Shown: positions 9,136 through 16,891, numbered from the stretch's first letter. The stretch: 64,000 nucleotides of DNA from Mesostigma viride (GCA_009746045.1 RPFO01000213.1:5428761-5492760); one strand, 5' to 3'. Program-made: numbers and translations. Notes: generated by a model from the sequence alone, not told the origin.

Positions 9136-9286
9136 CGTAGAAACTGCCACGAGCGACGATAAAGATATAGGGTCGACGGTGCGAATGAGCACGGAGGGAG
9201 CTCAATTGTGCGCCGAGTACGCCTCGGCCCTGCGTTCCGTCCAGAAGGGATCTCCCCCATTGCCGTGCTCTACTCGGCCATCCTAA
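9119..9286 (+). CDS. Small protein with N-terminal MGCCYS lipidation motif (tentative)
   Basis: 55 aa. The ATG at 9119 gives MGCCYSVET, a good match to an N-myristoylation site (Gly2, Ser6) with adjacent Cys for palmitoylation. The rest is hydrophilic and unrecognised. It overlaps the end of the shifted frame of the previous gene, has no TATA box, and its length is modest, so it may be a chance frame. Confidence 0.3.
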   Translation: MGCCYSVETATSDDKDIGSTVRMSTEGAQLCAEYASALRSVQKGSPPLPCSTRPS

Positions 9287-9450
9287 CGACTCGTTGTCAC
9301 TTGTGCGTCAGGGGGCGGTATTTTGCGCGGCTTGCGTTCCGTTATGTCCCGGAAACGAACGTGCATGGCCCCTTGTTCCGTCCAGCGAGTGTGGGAGGGC
9401 ATCTGTGTGTCCTTTATTTACAATTCTCAAAATTTTTAACTGTGCGCGAC

Positions 9451-9717
9451 CTAGCGCCTCTTCTTTCGGTACCTGCGCTGGGCTATGGAGTGCGTGGCCG
9501 GCGTCGCGTAATCCGAATACCCTCCTGCGTTCAAATCGCCTCCCGGGACGGGGGTCGATTCGACCGCGGTCAGATCTCGCATGGGACACGTGAACCCGCC
9601 TTGGTGCGCGGAGTGCTTCCGCGACTTTCGAGCGTGGGAGGCGCACGTCTTGTAGCCCTTTCGGGCGGCGTTGTTGCATTTGTGATTGTCCTTGGTCTTC
9701 GCACTGCACTGTGCCAT
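9451..9717 (-). CDS. Small Cys/His HARK-motif protein
   Basis: 88 aa from the ATG at 9717; the upstream reading frame runs through a tRNA gene, so the internal ATG is preferred. The N-terminus carries QCSAKTKDNHKCNNAARKG and TCASHARK: four Cys and a His in a compact zinc-binding layout. The same arrangement ends the protein at 10547-11161 (QCSAQTLAGKRC, then TCACHARK). The C-terminus is Gly/Tyr-rich and ends in a basic cluster (RRYRKKRR). Small C-x(n)-C-x(n)-C-x2-H motifs of this type are common in giant-virus and phage proteins; function unknown. The promoter and tRNA lie immediately upstream. Confidence 0.65.
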   Translation of the reverse strand: MAQCSAKTKDNHKCNNAARKGYKTCASHARKSRKHSAHQGGFTCPMRDLTAVESTPVPGGDLNAGGYSDYATPATHSIAQRRYRKKRR

Positions 9718-9751
9718 GTGGTTGTATAAGAAGGTTCGAGAAAATTTCGAT

Positions 9752-9822
9752 GTTCTGGGCGAGATTCGAACTCGCGACTTTCGGTTCATAAGGCCGACGC
9801 TCTTCCACTGAGCTACCAGAAC
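9752..9822 (-). tRNA. tRNA, anticodon loop CTTATGA (read as UAU, Ile)
   Basis: A 71-nt cloverleaf folds by eye on the minus strand: 7-bp acceptor GTTCTGG/CCAGAAC, D-stem GCTC/GAGC with AGTGGAA loop, 5-bp T-stem GCGAG/CTCGC with TTCGAAT loop. The anticodon stem TCGGC/ACCGA has four pairs and one C-A mismatch next to the loop. Loop CTTATGA places TAT at 34-36, reading AUA (Ile), but G at position 37 is unusual for such a tRNA. No CCA is encoded, no intron. tRNA genes among these genes fit a giant-virus origin. Confidence 0.85.
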
Positions 9823-9885
9823 GTTCGTGTGGCGGTTACGAATCCGGAGAGATTTGTAACCGCCGGAGAGGGTCAGTAGAGCAAA

Positions 9886-9893
9886 GGATAAAA
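9886..9893 (+). promoter_or_regulatory. TATA-like box (GGATAAAA)
   Basis: Sixty bases before the ATG at 9947. Variant of the GGTATAAAA boxes found before other genes in this block. Confidence 0.45.
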
Positions 9894-9946
9894 GGGCAAC
9901 CACGAAAGGGAGACGCAGTGGACACGCGCAAAAACCAAAACAAACC

Positions 9947-10391
9947 ATGAAAGGCGCGAATCTGAAACTCGCAATGAAGGAGTGGGAGGACATGCTGCCA
10001 AAAACGAAAACGTGAGTGAGTTTTTTGCGTTTTTTGAATCGAGAACCAAAGCGCTGGATCTAAACACTTGTTCGCTTACCACGGTTCGCCCGGGTTGCCG
10101 CTTACGTACCGTTCCTCCTCGCGCAGGGTTTTGAAGGAAGTTCCAGACGCGCCTCGTCCGCTGGGATTCTGGTGGATGAACGCAAAAGAGCGGAATGACA
10201 TCGTTCTGGCGATGAGAAACGTCATAAGGAACATGGAAGAAGCGGCAAACAGAGCGATGGCCATGAAAACGCCCCCTGAAGTGTGCAAACGCATACACTC
10301 AATCGATGAAAACCGCTCCGTTATTTGGAACGCGGTGGCGGAGGGTTTTTGCGGTGTGACGGACGAGTGCAGCTGCGTCCGTCTTGTCTAG
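9947..10391 (+). CDS. Small two-exon protein of unknown function
   Basis: Exon 1 is 9947-10011, exon 2 is 10127-10391, giving 109 aa. The donor reads AC|GTGAGT and the acceptor CGCAG|G; exon 1 leaves two bases and exon 2 begins with the completing base, so phases agree. Without splicing the exon-1 frame hits TGA immediately after the donor. The protein starts MKGANLKLAMKEWEDMLPKT and continues with a Trp-rich segment (PLGFWWMNAKERND) and helical MRNVIRNMEEAANRAMAM, ending Cys-rich (FCGVTDECSC). No family recognised. A TATA-like box lies 60 bases upstream. A spliceosomal intron in this virus-like block is notable. Confidence 0.6.
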
Positions 10392-10546
10392 CTGCTCGGC
10401 GGCCCGTAGGAGGGCGTCGATAGCAAGAGAGGCTTTTCAGAAATGGGCAGGAGTCGCCAGCCTCGGGCGAGATTGAATCTTTGATATTATGTATTATATC
10501 AAGCAAAAATATTTTTCATTTTGAACGAGCATTGACCATTTGATGA

Positions 10547-11161
10547 TCACTTTCTTGCGTGACACGCGCATGTCTTGCACCCCTTTCGAGGTTTGTTCCC
10601 GCACCTCTTTCCGGCGAGCGTCTGGGCACTACATTGTTGCTTGACACCGGTCGAATGCGCTCTGATCGTGTGCCTTTTTACGCCCGAGTACTTTCTCCTT
10701 TTCAGTGGATCGTCTACCATATTCGCCGCTCTCGCTCGGGATGTCAAACGTTCTATGTTTTGGTTCTGCCGAGTAGCTTCTATTTTTATCCTCTTGAACC
10801 TGTCTTTTAGCGTTCCTCTCATCTCCTCGACTTCTTCGGCTGGGTATCGGTTCAACTGAGACCATTCTTTCCTCATCCTTCCATATGTTTTGTCGAGTTC
10901 GCCCTTCGTTTCTTTAGCTTGTTCTATTCGACGTTTCAAATCTGTTTTCGCATTATCCAGAACTTGCTTTTCCCAAGGTCGGCTAAAAAGCAGAGGTGTG
11001 TCCTCGGATTCGGTATTTGATGGAAGGGCCCGCGGGGGGGGTTCCGGCACTGGAAAAGGGAGTTCTCTGGGTGGTGCGCTCTCGTTTTTGACTTCGTCTT
11101 CACGGTCGACACCGGGTCCACGTGCCCGGTGAAAGCGCCTAGTGGATCGTTTCCGGGGCAT
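10547..11161 (-). CDS. Basic coiled-coil protein ending in a Cys/His HARK motif
   Basis: 204 aa. The N-terminus is basic and Pro-rich (MPRKRSTRRFHRARG, later PFPVPEPPPRALP). Residues about 65-145 form a long charged helix (DLKRRIEQAKETKGELDKTY and following), probably a coiled coil. The C-terminus has QCSAQTLAGKRCGNKPRKG then CKTCACHARK, the same compact Cys/His layout as the 88-aa protein at 9451-9717. Combined basic tail, coiled coil and zinc knuckle suggest nucleic-acid binding or packaging, which is inference. No frame break. Unknown family. Confidence 0.65.
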   Translation of the reverse strand: MPRKRSTRRFHRARGPGVDREDEVKNESAPPRELPFPVPEPPPRALPSNTESEDTPLLFSRPWEKQVLDNAKTDLKRRIEQAKETKGELDKTYGRMRKEWSQLNRYPAEEVEEMRGTLKDRFKRIKIEATRQNQNIERLTSRARAANMVDDPLKRRKYSGVKRHTIRAHSTGVKQQCSAQTLAGKRCGNKPRKGCKTCACHARK

Positions 11162-11379
11162 CTCCGTGTATAGATTCGTCTTAGTTTTTTTTACGCTCCG
11201 ACTTTCGACGATTCGACCAGTACCGGTTGTACCGAAACTCGATCACTCGCGCGAGACCCGCGGTCATTTTCGCGGGAGAACGCGGAGGCTTCGGAGGCGG
11301 AGAGTAACGCGGGCCCGTCCATAGGCCGATCGGGGATCGCGGTTTAGGAGCGAAGCACGAAAACATTCCGATTCCTACC

Positions 11380-11784
11380 TTAGGATTCGATTTCTTTGTC
11401 CTCGGACTCCAAGGACCTCGTAAAGAGCATGGCGTACACGTTGGCAACGTTAAAACGCACGTAGTTGACGAGTAAAAACGCCAACAAGCCCTTCACGAGC
11501 CCCGCGCGCACGAAACCAGGCACGAAGATGACGCACGTGATCAGCAACTGCACGAAAAACGGTACGGACTTTACGAGGACCGTCTTGACGGTTTCTTCTT
11601 CCTGATCGATCTGCATCATTCTCGTCCACGCGACGGAAACCATGATCCAGATCAGGGGGGACACGATGATGTCGAAGATCTTCAGGCCGGATCCGAAGCA
11701 TACGGACAGGAACGACGGAGCGACCGGGGCCGGGGCCGGGGCTGGGGGGCCGCCAGACGTTTGTAACTTCTCTTCGGGATTCAT
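11380..11784 (-). CDS. Membrane protein, two to three transmembrane helices
   Basis: 134 aa. After a Pro/Ala-rich leader (SGGPPAPAPAPVAPS) come hydrophobic stretches at about residues 26-53 (SVCFGSGLKIFDIIVSPLIW onward), 74-92 (SVPFFVQLLITCVIFVPGFV) and 96-106 (GLVKGLLAFLLVNYV). A short charged loop (QIDQEEETVKTV) separates the first two, and the C-terminus is acidic (SLESEDKEIES). No family recognised. Transcribed away from the TATA-box-bearing gene at 11888; 11162-11379 holds no convincing gene. Confidence 0.6.
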   Translation of the reverse strand: MNPEEKLQTSGGPPAPAPAPVAPSFLSVCFGSGLKIFDIIVSPLIWIMVSVAWTRMMQIDQEEETVKTVLVKSVPFFVQLLITCVIFVPGFVRAGLVKGLLAFLLVNYVRFNVANVYAMLFTRSLESEDKEIES

Positions 11785-11813
11785 CGCACGAGAGCCACAC
11801 CTTCTGCTTAGAT

Positions 11814-11827
11814 GGTATAAAAACCTG
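11814..11827 (+). promoter_or_regulatory. TATA box GGTATAAAAACCTG
   Basis: Seventy-four bases before the ATG at 11888. The same 14 bases recur at 12140-12153 before the next gene. Confidence 0.7.
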
Positions 11828-11887
11828 ACACCCGGCGAAGGCTATCCAGGGGGTCGGCAAATTGTCTCGGCCATCATTTAGATATCG

Positions 11888-12100
11888 ATGGACGGCGGCT
11901 GGTGGTACGGTCTGAGCTGGTGGGCGCCTGCTGCCAAGTGGGTGGTGCGCAACGGGAAGGTGCTGCTCGCGAGCGATGCGTCAGATGACGTCAGCAAGTC
12001 AGATGTGACGCCATCTGAAGTTAAGACGGCGGCATCGGAGCCCGTGGAAGAAATTCCGCGTCCCGGCACACCGTCTCCCGGGCCGGCGCGGCGCCATTGA
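11888..12100 (+). CDS. Small Trp-rich protein
   Basis: 70 aa: MDGGWWYGLSWWAPAAKWVV is strongly Trp-rich, followed by a Ser/Asp/Glu-rich middle (SDASDDVSKSD) and a Pro/Arg tail. The TATA box at 11814 and the short leader support expression. Function unknown; an N-terminal amphipathic or membrane-associating segment is possible. Confidence 0.5.
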   Translation: MDGGWWYGLSWWAPAAKWVVRNGKVLLASDASDDVSKSDVTPSEVKTAASEPVEEIPRPGTPSPGPARRH

Positions 12101-12139
12101 AACGTTTGTAACCGCTTTTCGGGACTCGCCTGCCAAGAA

Positions 12140-12153
12140 GGTATAAAAACCTG
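12140..12153 (+). promoter_or_regulatory. TATA box GGTATAAAAACCTG
   Basis: Identical over 14 bases to the box at 11814; lies 83 bases before the ATG at 12223. Confidence 0.7.
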
Positions 12154-12222
12154 CGAGTGACGCCTTCTCGTCTCACCTCGCTCTCCATCCTATGATCCGA
12201 TGAGAATAGGACCCCGACATAA

Positions 12223-13722
12223 ATGTCACGTCCATGTGCCATCAACTATTATTTAGTAGAGTGGAGTAGTACCACAGGGGGACAGGCTCTGACCCAGACA
12301 CTCAGGGGTCAGACCCTCAGGTGGGACCCCCGGGGACTCAGAGTCACTGACTGGACTCTAACCCCTGGACCAGCCCTCCCAGAATTACTCAGAGGAACTG
12401 ATCCTGTCATCGCGGGGGCCTTGAACCCGTACACGAAGGTGGGAAAGACCGAGGAACCTTCGCCTGGCGTGCCTGGTTCTTCGAAGGACGGGAACGCGTT
12501 GAGGGGGGACAAGGTGTTCGGCCCGGGGTACTTGTGGGGCGGATTGTTTAACGACGAACCAAGTGGCGCTGGCCCAACGGCACCTCCTGTGGTATTGGAC
12601 GAAGAGAAGAAGATTACCACTGAAGTTGTTAAGTCCATAGTCGGTGAGGCGAAAGCACCGGAAGTGGAAACAGCTTTAGGGTATATATACGACGAGCTTT
12701 CGATTCGTGAAATGACGCCAGAATTGCTCGAAGATAAGTTTGAGACTTATCTTAACAGAGCTGCCATACCAGACGACCAAAAAAATAAATTAATGGACAA
12801 GATGCGGGAGTATATAGAAAGTGAAAAAAGTATCATCCCGACGTACCAAAAAAACGTTCCGATGTCTAGAGTAGAAATTAGAAGGTTTGAAGCTCTCATG
12901 AGTGACAGAAAAGCAAAAGGGGGGAGTGTGTTTAAAGAAGACGAGTTAGAAAGAACGGTACGAAAAATTCACGGAGGCTACCATCCGTATCAAAACGAGC
13001 TAGAGAGGGTATATCTACTGGCAGAAATGGACCGTCTTAAAGCGGCAGGCGATGATACAGGTTATAAAACGGCGAGTGACATGTACCAAGAAAGGTTAAG
13101 AGTAGCGGACGATGTGGAAAAGCAAGAACCTACTGCGATGAGTGCAGAAGAACTCGATGCGACGGCAAACGCGCGCGGTATACTTCAGAATTTTTTAGCG
13201 GGTGACCCAGCCTTTACCAAAAAAATGCTCGATAACGGGAAGAATTATGACAAAATACCAAAGTGGTTAATAAACACGGAGGATAGGCGATTTCACCAAG
13301 ACCCGAAAGACTCTGCGTTAGTTAAAAGAGTGGATGAAACAAAGTTGGCACGGGCCTTAGTCAACGATATTCGTACTGCAAAAAACAGGACGGAAGCGAT
13401 TGACAAATTTTATACAGCTCGCGGTCTTATAACCGCCATGATTGTGGCGGATAAATTAGGGTATGGAAAACGGGGCTCGGAGGATATAATGAGAGCTGAA
13501 AGAAATCGACAAATCATGGAGACAAAGTATGGATCTGGATCTACATCTGCAACCGCGCGTCAAAAGCGCATCCGTCGTACGGCCCCGCACAAGGCCCGCG
13601 CCAAAACCGTGAAGAAGAAAGCCCCCGCCAAGAAGAAGGCCGCGCCCAGGAAGAAAAAGGAAGCCGCCGCCTCCCGCCCCCACTGTCTGGGCGTCAACTC
13701 CAAGTCGATTTTCTGCGGCTAA
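12223..13722 (+). CDS. 499-aa protein with basic Lys/Ala C-terminal tail; AT-rich core
   Basis: Open from 12223 to 13722. The N-terminal ~65 codons (WSSTTGGQALTQTLRG region) come from an odd CT/AG-repetitive stretch, and the real start may be later. The central part (about residues 120-430) is highly charged and helical (PELLEDKFETYLNRA, RTAKNRTEAIDKFYTARGLI). The last ~60 residues are a histone-H1-like basic tail (KTVKKKAPAKKKAAPRKKK) ending SKSIFCG. Codons in the core are clearly AT-richer than in neighbours and in its own tail, suggesting different ancestry. A TATA box precedes it. Possibly a virion DNA-packaging or core protein (inference); family not recognised. Confidence 0.65.
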   Translation: MSRPCAINYYLVEWSSTTGGQALTQTLRGQTLRWDPRGLRVTDWTLTPGPALPELLRGTDPVIAGALNPYTKVGKTEEPSPGVPGSSKDGNALRGDKVFGPGYLWGGLFNDEPSGAGPTAPPVVLDEEKKITTEVVKSIVGEAKAPEVETALGYIYDELSIREMTPELLEDKFETYLNRAAIPDDQKNKLMDKMREYIESEKSIIPTYQKNVPMSRVEIRRFEALMSDRKAKGGSVFKEDELERTVRKIHGGYHPYQNELERVYLLAEMDRLKAAGDDTGYKTASDMYQERLRVADDVEKQEPTAMSAEELDATANARGILQNFLAGDPAFTKKMLDNGKNYDKIPKWLINTEDRRFHQDPKDSALVKRVDETKLARALVNDIRTAKNRTEAIDKFYTARGLITAMIVADKLGYGKRGSEDIMRAERNRQIMETKYGSGSTSATARQKRIRRTAPHKARAKTVKKKAPAKKKAAPRKKKEAAASRPHCLGVNSKSIFCG

Positions 13723-13774
13723 AACGGCCGACAAATTGTGTGCGACCACTGTATCCTCGTCCCCGTCCCGTCCC

Positions 13775-14365
13775 ATGGAGTCGTCGGCGCTGATCACGTG
13801 CCCGTCGTGTGGCAAGCAAAAGGCGCCGGAGGGGTTCAACAACCGCAGTCTCCGCCTCCACGGGCCGTGCAGAGAATGCCGCGCGGAGGATAACAAGAAG
13901 TTCAAGGCATCCAAGGAGGGATATTTTCGTCACCTCATCCGAAATCTCGCGACCGCGCGCAAAAAGTCCGCGCGCAAAACCTCTCTTTCCATCTCGCTGT
14001 TCGTCCGCGATCTCGTGGAAATCTGGGAACCCAAGGGGGAAGTGCGCCATCACGGGGATCAACATGACGCACGGGCCGGACGCCGAAGTCCCCGGCCGTT
14101 CGGCGGTCATTGACGTCATCGATCCTTCTAGAGAGATCTCCAGATCCAACGTGCGGCTCGTGTGCAGGAAGGTCAAGCGGATGAAGGGGAATGACGACGT
14201 CGAATCGTTCCGAAACTTCTGCGCTTGGTCGCAAAGGCTTCCGACGACGCGGCGCTGGACGGTACGGACTTCGAGTTTGACACCGCCGACATGGAAGATG
14301 ACGTGGAAGAACCAGGAGCGTCCACGAGACAAAGGTGGGCCGACGAGGAGGAAGAAACGGTATAA
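13775..14365 (+). pseudogene. Zinc-ribbon HNH endonuclease, two frame breaks
   Basis: Starts MESSALITCPSCGKQKAPEG; CPSC with a later CREC forms the zinc ribbon that often precedes HNH domains. Near 14035-14042, in a CCCAAGGGGG context, the frame steps +1 into GKCAITGINMTHG followed by VIDVIDPSREI and NVRLVC, the core of an HNH family (CaiTG...iDridp...NvqlvC). Near 14222 it steps back by one, and the original frame then reads an acidic tail to the TAA at 14363-14365. The two shifts compensate each other. Either the gene is decayed or the assembly has two small errors. HNH genes are typical mobile nucleases of giant viruses and phages. The stop codon lies inside the TATA box of the next gene. 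Confidence 0.65.
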
Positions 14366-14367
14366 AA
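14359..14367 (+). promoter_or_regulatory. TATA box overlapping the upstream stop codon
   Basis: GGTATAAAA, 76 bases before the ATG at 14435. The TAA of the HNH gene (14363-14365) is part of this box. Confidence 0.65.
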
Positions 14368-14434
14368 CCCGGGAGCCTCCAAGTTTTCGTCAAACGACTC
14401 CCACTCTTCCTCCACCCACTCCTCTTGATCCGCC

Positions 14435-15157
14435 ATGGCGTCCACCGTGGTTCTGTTCGATGACTTCGACGTCAACAAAGTCCTGTACAAAGACCCCAAG
14501 AGAACCGGGAGGGGGCAAGCCGGCCCGGGCGCTCTCTCGGCCTTCATGTCCTACGGCGTCGAAGGCACGCCGGTCCGCATCCAGACCCCTCGCATGCGTG
14601 CCCCGTTCGGCATCAGCTTTTTCGAGCCCAAGAACGGCCAAGGCGACAAGAAGTACACGCTCGACCTGTCCTTCGACGGGTTCGCGAACGAGGGCACCGA
14701 CTCGGCCACCTTTTACGAGATGTGGACCGGGCTCGACACCCGCAACAAGCAGCAATCGTTCCAAAAGTGCGTGGAATGGTTCGGCAAGCGGATGAGCGAA
14801 GAGCTCGTGGAAGAGCTCTACACGTCGGCCGTCAAGCAATCCAAGAAGGAGGAATACCCTCCGACTCTCAAGTGCAACGTCCCGTGCCGCGACGGCCACT
14901 TCCAGACGCGCTTCTTCGACGAGGAGAAGCGGCCGGCCACCTTCGCGGACGTCCAGAAGGGCTGCGAGGTGCAAGCCATCCTCGAGGTCTCCCGTATGTG
15001 GTTCATGGACAAGCAGTTCGGCTGCACGCCGGTCGTGCAGTCCCTCCAGTTCTTCCCCTCCACTCGCATGCCCGACGGGTACTGCTTCGTGGACAGGGAC
15101 AGGGACCAGGCGTCCGACGAGGAGCCGGGCCCGAAGAGGTCGCGCTCGGACGATTAA
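14435..15157 (+). CDS. Conserved nucleocytovirus-type protein (DUF5871-like; possible ssDNA-binding)
   Basis: 240 aa, intact. Key segments: PVRIQTPRMRAPFGISFFEP near residue 46, KKYTLDLSFDGF near 72, FYEMWTGLDTRN near 92, a central amphipathic helix, YPPTLKCNVP near 143, then CEVQAILEVSRMWFMDKQFG and a Ser/Arg/Asp tail with a likely nuclear signal (PGPKRSRSDD). The TPrMRaPFGis...Y.ldLsf pattern matches a conserved uncharacterised giant-virus family that I recall as DUF5871, not confirmed by search. Its beta-rich layout and acidic tail would suit an OB-fold ssDNA-binding protein, which is inference. TATA box upstream, poly(A)-type AATAAA near 15197 downstream. One of the clearest viral markers here. 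Confidence 0.7.
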   Translation: MASTVVLFDDFDVNKVLYKDPKRTGRGQAGPGALSAFMSYGVEGTPVRIQTPRMRAPFGISFFEPKNGQGDKKYTLDLSFDGFANEGTDSATFYEMWTGLDTRNKQQSFQKCVEWFGKRMSEELVEELYTSAVKQSKKEEYPPTLKCNVPCRDGHFQTRFFDEEKRPATFADVQKGCEVQAILEVSRMWFMDKQFGCTPVVQSLQFFPSTRMPDGYCFVDRDRDQASDEEPGPKRSRSDD

Positions 15158-15244
15158 GAATGGACCGGGTCTAAATGAACTATGTAACTGGTGTCTAATA
15201 AAGATTAATTTCATGCATTATCATATCAAACTCGTACATCCAAC

Positions 15245-15672
15245 ATGCAACTAGACAGTTCCGTGAAAGCTCTCCTCGTAGGTTCGTCCGCGCCGTTGAC
15301 CGCACTGTTGCCCGCGTATATGGCCGCGATCCGTTCGTTCGCAGGAGAGGGGGCGGCGGTATCCGTAGGCACGGAGTGGGTCCTATTCATGGTGACGCTG
15401 CTGCTAGGATTCGGAAACCTCGCGGCCGTGCGCTGGTCTCGAAGCTTCGACGAAAAATATCCAGCGAACGGAAGTTTCTAGTGACCGGCGCGGCGTGCGG
15501 ATTCGTGATCGGTCTCCTGGTCGCCAGTTCCGGCTTCCACGTGGCCGTCTTCCCCGACTGGTCCATCGTGGGCCATTTAGCGACCATCGCAGCGTCCACC
15601 GCGGCGTACGCGTCCTTGTTCCACTTCGTCTTGAGGCCATTAGACGCCCTCATGGACCAGGTGTGTCCTTGA
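15245..15672 (+). CDS. Four-helix membrane protein, frame broken once
   Basis: The first frame (15245-15481) gives two hydrophobic segments (LLVGSSAPLTALLPAYMAAI and VLFMVTLLLGFGNLAAVRW). At about 15465-15478 (AACGGAAGTTTCTAG) the frame must step by one base; the second frame continues with FLVTGAACGFVIGLLVA and HLATIAASTAAYASLFHFVL to the TGA at 15672. Together they make a ~140-aa, four-helix membrane protein. The break places a TAG directly in the first frame. No family recognised. Tightly packed between the 14435 and 15729 genes. Confidence 0.55.
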
Positions 15673-15728
15673 AGCTCGTTTCGCGCTCGAGGATTCAAAT
15701 CACACCGCTACGGTAGCGCGAGGACGCC

Positions 15729-16175
15729 ATGAACGCGATCGGTATCTGCTTGCGGATCGTGTACGCTGCTAGATCGGTCCCAAAATCCCAGAGGTGGCTA
15801 AAGAGAGTGGCGAAAGAGAGAGGAATCCGCATCCAGCACGCAGGGAACGGAGGCGAGAAACAGCTCGTGTCCTTCACGGGCCGCACGTACTTCGTCGACG
15901 GGTTCACGATGGACACGGATCCGCCCACCGTGTTCGAATACCACGGCGATTTCTGGCACGGAAACCCGGATAAGTACGGTTTTTTTGAAATGCATCCGTT
16001 GAAGAAGCGCTGCCACGGAGAACTCTACATCCGGACGAAGAGAAAGGAACAAGAGATCCTGAACATGGGTTTCGCGCTAGAAACGAGGTGGGAGTGCGAG
16101 GACGAAGGCCTCCCTCCGCCCGATTGGAAAGTCCCACCCGATTTCCCTCTCCACCCAAGAAAAATGTCGTATTAA
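15729..16175 (+). CDS. Vsr/PD-(D/E)XK-type endonuclease
   Basis: 148 aa. Conserved elements: GNGGEKQL (Glu of the first helix region), YFVDGFTMD (catalytic Asp) and VFEYHGDFWHGNPDKYG (Glu plus the E-Y/F-x-G-x-x-W-H-G-N-P signature). This is the layout of very-short-patch-repair-like and related restriction-fold endonucleases found in giant viruses, Polinton-like viruses and mobile elements. The C-terminus adds KRCHGELYIRTKRKEQEI and a Cys/Pro tail. It would nick or cut DNA for repair, replication or mobility. Length is near the family norm, with no frame break. Confidence 0.75.
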   Translation: MNAIGICLRIVYAARSVPKSQRWLKRVAKERGIRIQHAGNGGEKQLVSFTGRTYFVDGFTMDTDPPTVFEYHGDFWHGNPDKYGFFEMHPLKKRCHGELYIRTKRKEQEILNMGFALETRWECEDEGLPPPDWKVPPDFPLHPRKMSY

Positions 16176-16195
16176 CATTATACAGTAGCAGACTC

Positions 16196-16891
16196 ATGGC
16201 GGCACCGTATTGCAACGCACCCCAGTCCAGGCCGGACAGCTACATCGGGGCCAGGGAACGCCCACAGGTGTTTCCTGAGCTGTGTGGCGACCCGGAGTTC
16301 GAGACTCTTCGCTCGGCCCAGCAGTTGGGCACCGAGACCAAGCTGATCCCCTCGGACGAGTACGACAACGCGTATGGAATCGACACCCGCGCGGCTCCCC
16401 GTCTCGCCCAGTTCGGGAGCGGGTTCGACGCTCAAATGCAGTTCGCCAAGGACCTCATGCCTTCCAAGGAGGACGTCGTCAGCGCCATGCTGAAACAGTC
16501 CGAGGGCGTGCTGGCCGTCACGAGCAACCGCAAGGACCTGCCGTTCACGGGCATCCAGACGCTCCGTGAGTACATCCCCATCCCCCTGAACCTTGGCATG
16601 TTTGGACAGATGAACCTGGCCTCCACCGGCGCGCTAGGCAGCGTGAAGCTCGACAACCAGTCCGGGTGCACGTGCGGCGCCGCGAACCCTGCCGGGTTCT
16701 CCGTACCCCCGACCATGGCCTACGACCCGCGGTACCAGGCGCCCACGTGGGCAGAGGCGGAGACCACGGTCTTCTCGATGCCTCCCGTAAATTCGGCCAC
16801 GTCGCTCGGTATGATGGGCGAGTCCGGCCGTCCCGCTCCGAACACGTTTTATGGCGCTCCCGGCATGAACACGGAGCTCGCTGGGCTGTGA
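16196..16891 (+). CDS. Unrecognised protein, possible virion component
   Basis: 231 aa from the ATG at 16196, 20 bases after the preceding stop. Segments: DEYDNAYGIDTRAAPRLAQF, FAKDLMPSKEDVVSAMLKQS, LREYIPIPLNLGMFGQMNLA and a Pro/Met/Gly-rich C-terminus (FSMPPVNSATSLGMMGESG). No transmembrane helix, no zinc motif (one CTCG). Composition and lack of enzymatic motifs fit a minor structural protein; nothing confirms it. Confidence 0.6.
   Translation: MAAPYCNAPQSRPDSYIGARERPQVFPELCGDPEFETLRSAQQLGTETKLIPSDEYDNAYGIDTRAAPRLAQFGSGFDAQMQFAKDLMPSKEDVVSAMLKQSEGVLAVTSNRKDLPFTGIQTLREYIPIPLNLGMFGQMNLASTGALGSVKLDNQSGCTCGAANPAGFSVPPTMAYDPRYQAPTWAEAETTVFSMPPVNSATSLGMMGESGRPAPNTFYGAPGMNTELAGL

Noticed and set aside
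10068-10126. Upstream extension of the 10127 exon as its own start
   Set aside because: The splice from 10011 to 10127 has ideal sites and phase; the extension begins with a non-ATG codon and lies in the intron.
14390-15214. 274-codon minus-strand frame
   Set aside because: Antisense shadow of the conserved 240-aa gene.
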